The notes beneath the pieces are model-generated. The model did no database searches, was not told where the DNA came from, and saw only the letters and a program-made list of their open reading frames with translations. This document shows positions 1 to 12,159 of a stretch of DNA of 64,000 nucleotides, one piece after another. Source of the DNA: Angiostrongylus vasorum (Eukaryota > Nematoda > Chromadorea > Rhabditida > Metastrongylidae); the NCBI GenBank assembly GCA_018806985.1, contig JADANN010000174.1:389501-453500 (forward strand). Direction: 5' to 3'. Made by a program: the position numbers and the translations under genes. Within the stretch, counting starts at the first letter, position 1, and every line of letters starts with the position of its first letter.

Positions 1-340
1 CGTCACTGCTTGTATGACCATTTATGAATTGCACAGAACTGTATAAGTTCTCCTAAAAGTAGAGTCATGATTGCATAAGTTGCGGTCCTGTGTACCTGAT
101 TTTTTTCTTAGGAAATGTAGGGACGAATACGTTGGCGAAAAAGGGTTGATCACTCTTCGCCCGTCTAAGAGCGCACCTAGTTGGGAAACTTTAAATCAAG
201 AACTCTCCACTAGGCACCGGAAACGAAGGCGTAACGAAGTAGATTTTGGAGTGAAAGTGTTCCTCGCACAGGAATCCAAAATATCAGCGTACACAAATCT
301 TGAAGCGTTCTGAATAAACTCCGAAAAATTCAGAAATGAA
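1..340 (+). mobile_element. Penelope-like element (PLE) fragment, GIY-YIG endonuclease end
   Basis: The plus-strand reading at 71-313 contains a Cys-poor relic of the GIY-YIG endonuclease region (CRDEYVGE, then a basic block and VKVFLAQESK). It aligns by eye with the better preserved copy at 50.9-51.2 kb in this window (CGDEYIGE, VKVNILAQETK). Upstream, in a shifted frame, is the NRLYD/NC-V-C-type linker typical of PLE proteins. Reading frames are broken, so this is a dead fragment, cut by the window edge. PLE assignment rests on the family's RT-linker-GIY-YIG order, of which only the linker and endonuclease are seen here. Confidence 0.55.
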
Positions 341-862
341 CCGCAGAGGAATGTGTTGTGATCAAGCGAGACCTCGCGTTATACCTCAAGCTGACTTGCT
401 GCATTCTATGCGAATAAAAATCTTACTAAGTTTAATCTGGTAGGGTTATGGAAGTGTTTATTTGAGAAGCTCGCATGTAGATTTCGCCTTTTTAGGCTCT
501 GGGAAGAGCAGGACGGCCAAAGAGTCCATCAGTATTACATAAATCGTGGTCCAAAACGTCACACAGCACTCAATAAATCTTATTATTAACAGCCTCGTGT
601 TTGTAGTCGTATAGCGTTTGCTAATCCACCGCTCGATTATAACATTTTTTTATTCCGTTAGCAGCGGCATGGTTAGCTAGAGGTTACGGTCCAGGTTGAG
701 CCGTATTTTTCAACCTTCAAGAAGAAAACAGGATCAACACGCGCACTCAGAATTGTAAAAATTGTGAGGAAACATGGCAGTCATATTATTCTGACGCGTA
801 ACTCCTGATATGCGTCGTACAATTCAGGTGTGTGTGTGTGTGGTGTGTGTGTGTGTTTCTAG

Positions 863-922
<60 letters not shown>

Positions 923-1377
923 CATATATATACATATATATGCATATATGTTACAAAATGAATGAAATGTATTCACCGAATGAATTTGCTTTTCGGTGGT
1001 TTGTTCTCACAGACAAAAGTTTTTGTCTTGCACTCATCCAGTGGATCCTTTGTCAGATATTGCATTAGAAGTTCCTCTGTGAAGAGTTGCCTCTAAACTT
1101 AATAGTTTACAAAAAATCTTCTTTTTTACGGGCGAGTTTTTTTTACGGCTAGAATCTGTTGAACGGGAAATAGCGGACAACACGGAAACTATTACCAGGA
1201 AGAATGTGCAGAGTTACTTCTCCTGTGTCCTTCAACGCTGAAGTTCAACGCTTAGAGATACCTTTTTTGCTATGGAAATGTGAAAAATCACAGAGGTAAT
1301 TTCTCTAAAGTGGTTCGATGTTCACAGAGTATATGTTCATCAACAGGATTCAGTATAATTTGTTTTCGAAGCAGTTA
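341..1377. other. No gene recognised; contains a compound microsatellite
   Basis: Apart from the GT/TA microsatellite at about 827-953 I see no coding signal or repeat-family member here. The short open frames in this stretch are low-complexity or lack splice support. Confidence 0.4.
827..953. repeat. Compound (GT)n-(TA)n-(CATATA)n microsatellite
   Basis: A run of GT dinucleotides (about 829-856) passes into TA dinucleotides (about 868-910) and then CATATA variants. The apparent protein of alternating Tyr and Ile is a translation artefact of the array. Confidence 0.9.
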
Positions 1378-1735
1378 TTAAGTTTTATGTGAAATACAAC
1401 CACAAGTATGCTGCGATATTCGTAAAACTCAAACTGCAAACTGCAAGTAAACTGGGTTCAAAGCCGATTCGTGCTGCCCAGATCGTTCCCGTTGACGGGT
1501 GATTGCTGATGGGAGCATTGGAGTAAAAAACTGGTCGAGAGAAATGAAGGGAAAGGGCTTCAGTGGTGCAGTGGGTAACGAGTGAAGTAACGGGAATTGG
1601 TAATGATGGGTTTGAATCTGACCTGAGGCCTATGTTTTGCAAATATCTAAGCACTTTTTGTGATTGTATTTCACATAATACCCTGCCATCAAAAAAATAA
1701 TGGCAGTAAATAAAACCGTTATGCACTATCAAGTT
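1378..1735 (+). mobile_element. Repeat family B, near-complete MITE-like copy
   Basis: The left end (GTGAAATACAACCACAA) and the right end (TTGTGATTGTATTTCAC followed by ATAATACCCTGCCAT and GGCAGTAAAT) are inverted repeats of each other. The interior carries the family B core with a tRNA-like GTGGTGCAGTGGGTAACG block. Related copies lie at 15.2, 25.0, 25.3, 30.4, 35.6, 37.2, 37.5 and 56.1-57.0 kb. Inverted ends and no ORF suggest a non-autonomous DNA element; a SINE-derived interior is possible. Confidence 0.6.
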
Positions 1736-1818
1736 TTATTAGCACAGGTGTTTTAGTAATGCTTTAGATGTAGTGAGTTTATTTTACAACCTACAATTTC
1801 AAATTACTCAGAAACATG

Positions 1819-1937
<119 letters not shown>

Positions 1938-2049
1938 TCCTGTATAAAATTAACAATCTTTACATAGAAATTGTAAGTCTTAGCTACAATTTCTTGTTTC
2001 AAGGAGCGGGTAGGGAGCATCGTGTTTATGGTCCCGTTCATTGTGGTGA

Positions 2050-2395
2050 TAACCCAAGCTATCCAGACCTTGGTTCGACTCTGCTCGCGCAATGAGGCCT
2101 CTCACCCCTTCGAGGTCAACAAACTGTTACCAGAATTATCCGGTACAAGGTCACTTTCTCCAGGCTACGTGGGAGCGCTCTAACATGGCTATCTCAGGAT
2201 TCTAAAGAGAATAGACTGGACGAGCATTCAACGTTACTCGTAAAGAAGACGAAAATCTTCAATTAGCAGAAGAAGCCACATGCAAAAAGTTCGAAGACCT
2301 TCGTCGATGGTGGATGCGAGGAAACGAATCGAATTAAAGGAGTTTTGTGTTCCGCATAGTTTGATACCTGTGATCGTGGGTCATAAAGTGAAAAA
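2050..2395 (+). repeat. Repeat family D (tRNA-headed SINE-like) copy
   Basis: Shares with the copies at 11.2 and 14.7 kb the block GGGAGCGCTCTAACATGGCT, the TCTCAGGATTCTAAAGAGAAT segment (with variations) and the GAGGAAACGAATCGAAT block. It starts with a tRNA-like GGTTCGACTCT B-box-like sequence. The copy is diverged. Confidence 0.55.
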
Positions 2396-2402
2396 AAGGG
2401 AT

Positions 2403-2682
2403 AAAAAGTCTCGCTGTTGATAAATCCTTAAGGGATGCGTTGTGCATTCGAGTTCATTAAGCATCGCTAAAGTTGATTGAATACATACATGGCCTATGCA
2501 ATGACTTACGGTGGCCTACCGATTTATTTACTCAGTGCTGCCATCCTCCCGGGCAGGTCTGGTTCCAATTTCCTGACCCTGAGGTTCTTGAATAATTGGT
2601 GAACTCGGTGAGCGGATTCAACATACGAACGCCTACATTGCAGTGCGCTCCCTAACCACTGCGCTATACGTGCTTTGTCGTG
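2403..2682 (-). repeat. Repeat family A (tRNA-headed SINE), copy A1
   Basis: Reverse copy of the family A consensus. Tail at the left (GTTGATAAATCCTTAAGGGATG), pol III head at the right (complement of GTATAGCGCAGTGGTTAGG). A member of a family with about 14 copies in this window. Confidence 0.75.
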
Positions 2683-2879
2683 TCGTATAATTAATAACTA
2701 ATAACAACAACAACAATAATAATGATAGCAACAAACAATAGCAACATTAGTAGTAATACTAATTCCCCTCATACTAGCTCTTAATAGCAAGGTGGTACAC
2801 TTTCCACGGTGATTTAGTTAAAGATTCTAATAGCAGGGTTTTTATGTTATGGCTTCATCTAGTGCTAACCTATTGATGA

Positions 2880-3450
2880 ACTCGACCAGCGATATTTCGT
2901 TGTCCATCCATTGAGTCATCGGCAGAATGGATGGTAACCAATAGGGTTGTAAATCTGACTTTTGTCATAACACGTGTTGCTGTGGGGGTATGCAAGAGCA
3001 GTGTTGAAAATTCAGCGATCTCTCTTCTGTGGCAGGCTAGTATCCCTCATCTTGAAGTACATACGAATGAAACTTCGCATTTCATTAAAACTCGTCTCTT
3101 CCCACGGCACTACCTTCTGTAGTATGTATCTGTTCGTCTCGATCACCATCACTTCCCATATGTCTTCTATAAGTAATCCACAAGAACATATCTGTTCCTA
3201 CATCGAAGCAAAAATTACTAATCTGCACCAGGGCGACTATTATCGAACATCCAGTGGTTATGAGGCAGCATAATATCTGAACATTCATCGCTGGTTTCAT
3301 TAAAAACATCTTTGTCGTCTTTCTTCGACTGATTTTCTTTAAGCTCTTGGACAAGTGGTATTTGAAATTCCACCTTGCATTCCGCATCTCCAGCTTCCTC
3401 ATCGTTACTTCCATTGAGGTGTTGATCACAGTTAATTTCTACCCGGTGTC
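2880..3450 (-). mobile_element. Decayed piggyBac-like transposase fragment
   Basis: Read on the minus strand, one frame gives VMVIETNRYILQKVVPWEET followed by FNEMRSFIRMYFKMRDTSLP and QKRD. This resembles the piggyBac transposase N-terminal region, which typically has an E-ETNRYA motif, a PW pair, an EM/EIK-FLG helix and LP--RDYW. An acidic Asp/Glu-rich stretch precedes it (3218-3463 frame), as is usual for piggyBac N-termini. Frame changes and stops separate the two parts and I found no catalytic DDD segment. This is a relic; the family call is by eye only and moderately secure. Confidence 0.45.
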
Positions 3451-3589
3451 CAAGCATGTACATCTTGAGAGAGATAGAACTAAGTCTCCTATATAATTAT
3501 GAAATTATACTAAGTCCTCTATCGTCGAAAAGCTATAGCAAGTTGTACAAAAGCACAATCTTTTGTTATATGAGACATGTAAGATTACT

Positions 3590-5697
3590 CTGGATCCACC
3601 TCATAGAGGGAACTTACACCGCTTCGGCCCGAGGCAACGTACTACGTTGACAAGTGGCGGATAGGTCGTTAATCGTGAGCTTAAACCTTTGACCTTTGCT
3701 TCCTTGAGACGCAGGTGGATCCATGAGATGGACTTCCTACTACGCCTATTTGGCGCAGACTTTCTGTCTTTGCGAAGTATTATTCATGCTTAGGTGAATG
3801 GGAGTGTTGTGATTTATGCGAATTGTATTCTAGGAGTCAATTCAGCCAAAAGCCTGCAATCAAGTGAGAGCGAAGTACATGGAAGGTGGTTAGCAGTCGC
3901 CTCTAACAAATAAGCTTCCCCATCTACTTTAAAACAAACTGGCAACTTGGGTTGATACCTATCAAAAGCTAAGCACAGTGAAATAAACGGGCCTCATTCT
4001 CCTGATCCGAAAGAGCCCCCGATTCGGCAGTGTTGAGGAGGAAGAGTACGGAGAGGCTGCTAATATGTTAGGGTCATTCTAGGCCAACAAGATCGCAAAG
4101 GGCTAAGTTAACGATCTGTATCTAGAGCACGCACAGTTGTGTCTGAGTCCTCGATTGAAGATTTGCTCGTGCATGTAAGAAGGAAAAGGCACCACATCAT
4201 TGGACTGGCCGAATCGAGAAGACACCACTCATCCAACGCCGTGTATGGCAGTATGGCAGAACTGTTCATTGGAACATGCGACAGTAGAGGAGTCGGCTGC
4301 GTCGGCGTTCTCGTCGACACATGTTTGACCATGGAAATCGATCCATTCGAACAATCCACAACATGAGTCGGACGTTGCGATGTGCATCAATACTAGCTAT
4401 GACAATGTTCTTCGTGTACGCATCGACACCAAGCTATAACGATGAAAAAAGTAGAAACGTTCTATATGGACTTGGAGAAGTTCTGCAGAGAAGAGCATAT
4501 ATTCTTTAAGGTCATAATTGGAGGTTTCAACGCTAAGATTGGACCTTGAAGAACGTCTGAAAAACGTTATATTGTGATCCACGGATTAGAATGGAACGAT
4601 TAGGGTAAAGGGCCTTGTGAGTTTATCAATGACCACCAAGACTATCCATGGTAATTCGCAATTCCAGAGGACCCACACTTAGTGCTATACGTGGATGTCT
4701 CCCAATAGAGTACCATGATGGAAAAGACCACAGCACAGTAAATCGATTGTCTTGCCTGACCTGTGTAGATGTTGTCCGAAAATTCTACATGGGATCAGAC
4801 CACCGCCTTCTTCGTGCATGATTTCTTTTCTCGCGGAAAGGAGAAAAAGCAGTTAAATTCAGTAAACGAAGTTTCGTAACCACCATAAACTGGTACTGGT
4901 TCATTTAGTTAGTCACGTGTTGGAAAGATGTCGTTCTTAACAACATCGCCGAGGAACACAGTCGGCTCACTCAACATCTTCACGTTAGCGCTATGAAAAC
5001 CGATAGTTCAAAAGCCACCAGGAGATATCTATTCTCAGGAACACTCGATCTGATACTCCATGGTGGAATCGCACGAGCCGCATCGCCAACTCACGTCCGA
5101 ACTTGCAAAACAATGCAGAAATGCAACAAAAGAAGATCATACAAGATTCTAAAGAGAGAACAGCAGTAATTATGGTCAAAACTGCAGGGCCTGGGAATAG
5201 CATTCGCAAAGCCCACCGAAGCTTCGCCAATTACAAAACTAAAATGATTGCACTGCCACACCCAAGCGGCGTTACAGTTTTTACAGTTGCAGTTTCGATA
5301 AAGGCAGTAGAGAAAATCGTTCACGAATACTACTCGGATCTCTTGAGTAGCCACGAGCTACTGTCCTCATACGAAATAATGGAGGATGGATATGTCGCTC
5401 CAACAGTTCTCCATTCCTACATCCGAAAAGTTATTTCGTCTATGAAGAATCGAACAACACCAGGTGCAGGACAGGAAAAGATTTCAACGCCTGAAAAAAT
5501 CTTCCACCAGTCCTCATCAACACTTCATCCATTGCCAGTCACAGGGCAAGATTTCTATTCAATGGACGACCAACAAGATCGCTTCATTGTCCAAAAAAAG
5601 TGAACTCCATGATATCGGCAACCCAATCTGCTTGAAGTGTCTCGTCTACAAACTTTTTCTCTAGAGTCGTCCTAAACAGGATTGACAAAACACTGGA
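3590..5697 (+). mobile_element. RTE-type LINE, 3'-truncated copy R1 (endonuclease plus start of RT)
   Basis: A 5' leader shared with the copies at 42.6 and 52.3 kb (GACGCAGGTGGATCCATGAG at about 3710) is followed by APE-type endonuclease segments (SSIEDLLVHVRRKRHHIIGLAES near 4150, in parts) and the linker/RT entry near 5380-5480 (KVISSMKNRTTPGAG, cf. the [13 protein letters not shown] of copy R3). The frame is broken many times. It stops within the RT at NRIDKTLE (about 5695), where an oppositely oriented copy begins. Confidence 0.75.
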
Positions 5698-7560
5698 ACC
5701 CTGTATCACCTGTGGTCCTGTTGAGCGTCGAGTGGCTCGAGCGTACGCTAGTAAATCTTCAGTTTCTCCCAATCGCGTGCAAAAGAGTAGCCCAGTGGGG
5801 TCTGTTCGAACTAGGAGAACTTTGAGCCTCATATATTTCGTCACGATTTTTTTGAAGAACTTTGACCATCGAGTCGGTTTTTCCGTTGTGCCTTTGACAT
5901 CCCAAGGAATCGAGTCGCTAACGGCCGTTGTATCTCGTCTATCTTCAATAATTTGTCGTTTAAATAGGCGTGTTTTTTGGTTTTTGATCGTTGGAGTAGT
6001 TCAGAGCTTCGGATCCTTTCTCTCTCACTTGCTTGATGCAGGACACTCCTAAGAAAGTCCTTTCGACTGCGCGTTCAATAAAGCTGAGTGGCTTTTCATC
6101 CTGGTTGCGTAGCGGCCGGGTTTCTGATGCATGCTTTAAAGCAGGAAGAATCATGAAGTGGAAAAGATGGGCACGGAGTGCGATGTTTTTTATTCTCCTC
6201 ACTGCATCCCGTATGCTCATGCTCATGAGATCCCCCCAAGCTGCTCGCTTCTTTCTGCTCATCTCTGAAGTCATTCATCATGTTCATTTCTTGACTTGGA
6301 CACTGATAACTGGAGCATCGGGAATATTCATTCCGTTGGGCGTGAACGGGGCACACGTAGCCAATCCGTTCCTCATGGACATCGTTTTTGTGAGATTTAG
6401 TCGAAGACCAATCTTTTCACAGGCTTTATCAAGATCGGTAAGCATTCGTTCCGCTTGGCTAATATTTGATCTTATAAGGACGATGTCATCGTCAAAGCGA
6501 ACACGGTGCCATTGCCGGTCAATGTTCGCAGGACGTATGAGTGTTTTCGATGGTGACATAAAATAATTTTTGGCGAGATTATACCGCCTTGGTTAATCCC
6601 TCTTTTGATCTCAATACATCAATGAGTTTTGTTATACTGTGGTTGCGATCCATAGCCCTGAATCCTTTTCAAAAGCTTGCTTGCTCACATGGCTGTCCTC
6701 CGTCCAGTGTTCTCTCAACTCTCTTCAGAATGACTTGAGTGAAAACTTGCAGACGACAGACAGCAAGCAGATTGGGCGATAGCTGCCGTTGTCGTAGAGG
6801 TCACCCTTGTCGAGCAATAGCACGATCTTGGTGGTCTTCCACTGAATAGGAACATTGCCTTCAGTCTATTAACGTGTGGACAGCCGAGCCAGAGTGTTTA
6901 TGAGGGCTGACAGAATGTTACTCAGGTGTTCTGCTCTTATCCCTGTCCGGATGTGGTATTGCTCGGCTCTTCACCTACGAAATAGCATGTCGGGTTGCGC
7001 AAGAAAGAACTGGTGGAATGACATAGCCATCTTCATTTCATATATGGGCAGATGGACGTCACTGTTCTGAAGAGATTCGAGTTCTAATCGCCAGGGATTT
7101 TTCACTTGCCTTTCTGGAAGCTGTGACTCTTTCATTTGGGCGTCGGAGTGCTATATCTTGATTTTTCAATTGCCTATGCAGCTTCGACTATAACTGCTGC
7201 TCTGCTCTGTTTAAAATCTTCTTTTATCGCCTTTCTCTATTAGTTTGCAAGTTCGGTTGGGAGTTGACGGTGTAGCTCGTGCTATTCCATGCTGGAGCAT
7301 CACCTCGAATATCTCTTGAGACAAACGTCTCTTCATGACTTACGAACTTTCAGCTTTCATAATGTATACAGCAACTTCCCAACAGCCGATTAATGAACCA
7401 AATCAGTCTCCGTTTACGATGGTTACGGTACTCCGTTTTCTAAATTTAGCGGCTTTTTCTCTTTTCTGCAAGAAATGAAATCTTGCACGAAGGAGGCGAT
7501 GGTCTAATCCCATGAAGAATTTTGTGACAACGGCGACACTCGGGAACGATACTGCATTGT
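5698..7560 (-). mobile_element. RTE-type LINE, 5'-truncated copy R2 (RT to 3' end)
   Basis: On the minus strand, 6559-6284 carries the RT palm region with the YADD-like motif changed to FDDDIVL, followed by the family's ISQAERMLTDLDKACEKIGL block. The LINE's 3' end sits at 5698 against copy R1, and the 5' end is lost near 7560, next to an ATT array. Nucleotide similarity to copy R3 (29.2-32.8 kb) continues through the whole segment, including the endonuclease-proximal part at about 7480-7560. Non-functional. Confidence 0.75.
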
Positions 7561-7574
7561 CATGCTTAATATCG

Positions 7575-7658
7575 TCGCCAATACTATTAGTATTATTGTT
7601 ATTTTTGTCACAAGTATTATTATTATTACTACTGTTATTATTACTATTACTATTATAC

Positions 7659-7717
<59 letters not shown>
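7575..7717. repeat. (ATT)n trinucleotide array
   Basis: Irregular ATT/ACT triplets pass into about 25 perfect ATT units (about 7640-7717). The Tyr-rich and Leu-rich frames here are artefacts. Confidence 0.9.
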
Positions 7718-7719
<2 letters not shown>

Positions 7720-7849
7720 TCCTGCTCTCCATTTTGCCCATGCCCAGCGGCTCTTTTGCGCAACCAGATCGACCCGTTTCTGCGACGTATTTTAATGCGC
7801 GGCAGCAAGTGGATCCTCTGTGATGACTGGAAATGGTCGGCTCAGTGGT

Positions 7850-8330
7850 TTCACCGAGAAAAAGCTCTGCAGTAGTTTACAAGCTGAAGTCACAATAAAG
7901 AAAGTTCATGCTGAAAGTTTGTTGGTTCGCTGATGGTTCAATGTATCACAAGTTCTTGAATCCGGGTGAAACGATTACGGAGGAGAAGCACTTTCAGGAA
8001 ATCGAAATGCAGCAAAAATATCAATGGGTGCGCTCCACATTGGTCATCAGGAAGGTACCAATCATCCTGCACGATAAGGTGCGACGACGCGTCGTGCTCC
8101 TGACGATAGAGAAGATGATGAGCAACTAGGCTACGAAGCTCTGTTTCATCCACCGTACTCGCTTGGCATCTGGTTTACCAATAACCTTTTTTTTCCGCAC
8201 ATCTCGACAACTTCGTATACGAAGAATGCTTCAGAAACCAACCCGAGGTAGAAACTGCCTCCAACGGCTTCATAGCTTCCAGAAGTCCAGTATCTTATGC
8301 AACTTCGTACAAATGAGTTATAGGTGTATT
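7850..8330 (+). mobile_element. Decayed mariner transposase fragment (C-terminal half)
   Basis: In shifting plus frames the sequence keeps hallmarks of mariner transposases: a segment corresponding to LKPGETI (FLNPGETITEE), an L-HD-x-R stretch (IILHDKVRRRV, mutated from the usual HDNARPH), and then LGYEALFHPPYS followed by a hydrophobic stretch where mariners have PDLAPSD-HLF. Stops and frameshifts show it is dead. Confidence 0.55.
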
Positions 8331-8734
8331 TTTATAAACAAAATTGATTTTCTTTTGCAAAAATGTTAAGAAAGGCCGTTTTGGAAAGCAACTTGAGTTA
8401 TGAAGTTAATTTCATTCAGAACGTACTAATATTTTTATTGTTCTCGACATGAAGTGACTACGGTTAAGTTTCCATGGTCTCCTTTACTGAACCTATAACT
8501 TAATAGTAAGAGAACGCTCTAAAGTCTTCCCATATGGTAACATTCCAGATGGGTTTTTGACCAAATGCTCATACATCGTAAAATCTGCATGCGTACAGAA
8601 ACATCCGAAGTACAGTACAATTTAACCCCGCTCTGAACCACCTCGAGGCTAACTGGCTAATGATCTTTCACATGTAGAAAATCGGAAACTGCAAAAAAGA
8701 AACTTTTTAAATGACCCGCTATCAGATCTATTGT

Positions 8735-9015
8735 GCGGATCCCAGCACTTCTTGCATTCGATTCGTTCTCCTCGCATTCATCTTCCGTAATGGTCTTCAA
8801 ATACTTCGCGCATTGTTTCAGTTGTTGTTTGAGGATTTCGTCTTCTTTATGAATGTGAATGTCGTAGAATGCTGGTCGAGTGGATTTTCATTGCAGTCTT
8901 GGAAATAGCTGGGTTAAGACGTTCCCATATATATATTGGAAGAGAGCATTAAGGTGGGTGTCGAACTAGCGCCTTGCTTCCTGATCAACGGCATCACTAA
9001 CCACTACGCACGAGA
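8735..9015 (-). repeat. Repeat family D copy, reverse
   Basis: Reverse complement of the family D body (GGATCCCAGCACTTCTTGCA at the left is the complement of the family's tail; tRNA-like head at right near 8995, CACTAACCACTACGC). Confidence 0.6.
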
Positions 9016-10844
9016 AGCGAAGGTGTTCGAAAGTGAGTTGTATTGGAATACTACTTTTCTTCTCATAGTGATGGTTCTACTAGCTACTATGCCGAATACT
9101 TCCATGAACACTTTCATTTCACTGTGAATTCGACACAGCAAATCTCTCATTGCAAATCGTCACTACTTTGCATACATTGCACGGCTGACGGCGAAACTGT
9201 GCAGCTTACCGAATAGGTCATGGGTAAGAAAGTGTGTGTGGAGTTGCAGTCACAATTTTAACGTCGAAGGGAAGTTTTGAGCAACAACCTATGTTTTACT
9301 TACGAAGACACTTTGAGCGAAAACAGGAACTGCTTCTTTGCGCAGACATGTACTTAGCAATAATGGGCATTTGCTTTGCACCTTTTGCAATTTTGGTAAT
9401 TGTTGGTTGATTTCTTTCATTACTCAAACCGTAAGACGTCCGCACGAAGCTCTCCTATCTTGTCATCGCAGGCAATCGCTGACCGTTTTCAAGAGAAAAA
9501 AATTCAACTCTGCGATCAAATTTCTACCACGCTGGTCCTCGTCACAATGAATTGATGAGTTATGTAGGGTACAATGGCTAATTAATATAAAGCCGAAAGC
9601 ATTTTGATCACTACACTTTTTTTTACAAAAGGTGGATTTGGTTGCGAGAAGTTTCGCTCTATGCGCCTCTTAGACTCTTTTCCGAAGGCGGAGGCTTCTT
9701 ACAGTGCAGCAAAAGTTTTTAGTGAGGTAGACGAATTGCATGGCTCCGACTCCTACATTAGTTTCGACTAAGCAGGCTTCTAATTCCATGATGTCTAATA
9801 GCACAATCACTGCTATAAAATAAAGTGCCGAAAAGTCTACCACTACCTACGACAGGTTGAACTTACTCAACTGTCTCATGAGCTTTAGCCTGTTATTTGC
9901 GAAACTGCGTTGCTTATCACCATTTGCAAACAAACATTGAGTAGAAGCGGTCTTCTACTTGTTCTGACACTGGTGGGTTCAGCAGAGAGAATAGGTAAGC
10001 TATTTGTCTGCTGAAAAAGACTGTCGTGTAACTTTCGTCTCCGTCATGTGGTCATATTAATTTATGCATATAATGTATCTGCGAGCTTTCAGATTTAACC
10101 TGAGCGTCATGTATAACAGATGGTTCGGCATCCTCTTTAACAATTTGGCTACATATCTACTCAGGGAGAGCTTGACTAGCTGTGCAAGAGTATACCCCGT
10201 TTGAACAGCGTAGGTAAGCAGGTTGTGTGCATCTTTTTCTAAAATGGTGAAGATAAAAAGACCTCACAGTTCTAACGTTTTTCTTACCGTTTAATCGATA
10301 CCTGTCACTCTGCTATCTTGACGAATTAGTAGTAGAAGAAGAGTAGTGGGTATCAAATCTTTATGAAACGGCGTAATAAAAGTAAAGTTCCATTCTATAC
10401 CCATTTCTATCACCTCTAGTCCCAGCAGCCACTGTATAACATGAATGGACACCTGTGAATTCAGTTACCACGTCGACCACCAAATCTGCTGTGTAGGCCT
10501 TATTCCTATGACAAAGATCAGGGGCGCCACACTTTTGTACGTTTTTTTGATGAAAAGGTAGACAAGAGCAGCTGTACGTATTCCTTTTTTATGAAAGCTT
10601 TAGTAGGCATTGACTTTCTTTTAACTGGGCTTGAGGATGGTATATTCGAACTCCTTTACAGCTTAGATGATGCTGTTGCAGGAATTAACTACACCGTGCA
10701 TCATAGTTGTACATCTAGGAATACCTTCCAGCTACGATGGTGCATCAAACTATTCTTCATATAATTTGCCAACTCTTATTTAACTAATTATCTGTTTAGA
10801 TTAAATTATAACGACCAGTACAAATAATGGTGTCTTGGCGGTTC
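9016..10844. other. No feature recognised
   Basis: AT-rich, no convincing exon chain, no family member recognised. Short frames such as the one at 9338-9550 have no domain or splice support. Confidence 0.4.
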
Positions 10845-10990
10845 CAATTGGTTACGCAGGTAGCGGAAACAACAACCGAAACAACACGCGAAATGTTCGA
10901 AGACCTGTGGACGACGAGTGCGGGGAAAACGAAACGAATCGAATCGAATCCCGGGATCCACAAAGTAAATCTGATGACGGGTCATGGAAT
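10845..10990 (+). repeat. Repeat family D, truncated copy
   Basis: Contains only the tail half of family D (ACCGAAACAACACGCGAAAT, then CGAAACGAATCGAAT and GGATCC). Followed by an A/T-rich triplet tract. Confidence 0.55.
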
Positions 10991-11164
10991 TAATAGCATT
11001 GATGATGCTGGTAATAACAGTAATACCAGCAATAATAAAAATTATGATAATAATAGTACTTTATTAGACCGATTTTCACTTAACCTCGACGTGAAAAACC
11101 AATATATTTGTTTAGACGGTTCACGCTGAACAATCAAAACAAATAACAATAATAATAACAATAA

Positions 11165-11530
11165 GAAGCGGATAATACAGTGGTAGTGATGTTTGTCATC
11201 ACGAGCATGGTGCTAGTTCGATTCCGCTTCGGGTCAACCAAGCTTCTCTTCCCTGCGGGGTCGGGGAATTGGCACCAGACGTGTCTGGGAAAAAATCATT
11301 CTCCGCAAGCCAATTGGGAACGCTCCAGCCCGGTTATCTCAAGACTCCAGAGAGAATTTCTCGACCAGCATTTTACAACATCCAAGATGAAATGGAAATC
11401 CTCAAGCAGCAACCGAAGCCACACGTAAATGTTGGAAGATCTTCGTGGACAATGGATGCGTGGAAACAAATCGAATGTGAGAAGTGCTGGGACCCGCACA
11501 GTAGACGTGAAGACGAGTCACAAAAGAATA
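11165..11530 (+). repeat. Repeat family D, best-preserved copy
   Basis: The full family D body lies here: head with a tRNA-like GGTGCTAGTTCGATTCC B box at about 11208-11224, the GGAACGCTCCAGCCCGGTTA block, then GGATGCGTGGAAACAAATCG and GTGCTGGGACCCGCACAGTA. The B-box match supports a pol III-derived SINE. Confidence 0.65.
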
Positions 11531-11738
11531 ATGATAGAATAAAAAATAATAACTCGAATATAATCGCTGGAAAACATATTATTCTAAGCGGTGAATCGAA
11601 GAGCGCATCCAATTTTCGCCTTCCAGGATTTTCATTCCTGATCTGTTTTTGTTCAGTGTTGACTTTCGTCCTTCAAGTTTCTACATCACTATGGGAAGAG
11701 TTCTGGTTTCAGTGATCATAAATGTCACAACTAATCAG

Positions 11739-11937
11739 AACACTGGAAAGTAAAAGTGAAAGTGGACGGCGTCTTAAATTTCAAGCCGATTGCAAACTGT
11801 CGAGAAATTTCGTTTTCGACGTGAAAAACATTATCGTGAACGTTCTCGAAAGCGTTAATGAAACGTGTATTGCAATTCGTCACCTGTATAAAACACTGGG
11901 AGATGTTCTTAAAGCAATGGCACTTGTCTCGTTGTGA
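11739..11937 (+). CDS. Unassigned terminal exon, helical protein
   Basis: I do not recognise this gene. After a plausible acceptor (CTAATCAG at 11731-11738) an open frame runs to a TGA at 11935-11937 and encodes about 66 residues. It begins with a basic RR stretch, then a predicted amphipathic helix region (KLSRNFVFDVKNIIVNVLES), one Cys, and ends LGDVLKAMALVSL. Its length and pattern of hydrophobic positions resemble the exon at 16223-16423: RR, then LS--F, a single Cys about 20 residues on, then L--(I/V)L--M. The similarity is weak, judged by eye. It could be the last exon of a small secreted or cytosolic helical protein, or chance. Confidence 0.3.
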
Positions 11938-12159
11938 CAGCAGTTTAACCCTTTCGTGTCGAGGCTGGTTTTTCGATGACTGATGATCATTTCTCGATCA
12001 CCAGAGTATTTCAAGAGTTCAGATCTTCATACGTCTACTTAGGAGACTTTGCTGTATCCTATGCATAAACACTATGCAGTGTCCTTCCAAAGTCGAATAT
12101 GTTTAAAATGAAATCATCCAAAAATTTTAAGCAAAACATATGTTTTTAAGATTTGTAAG

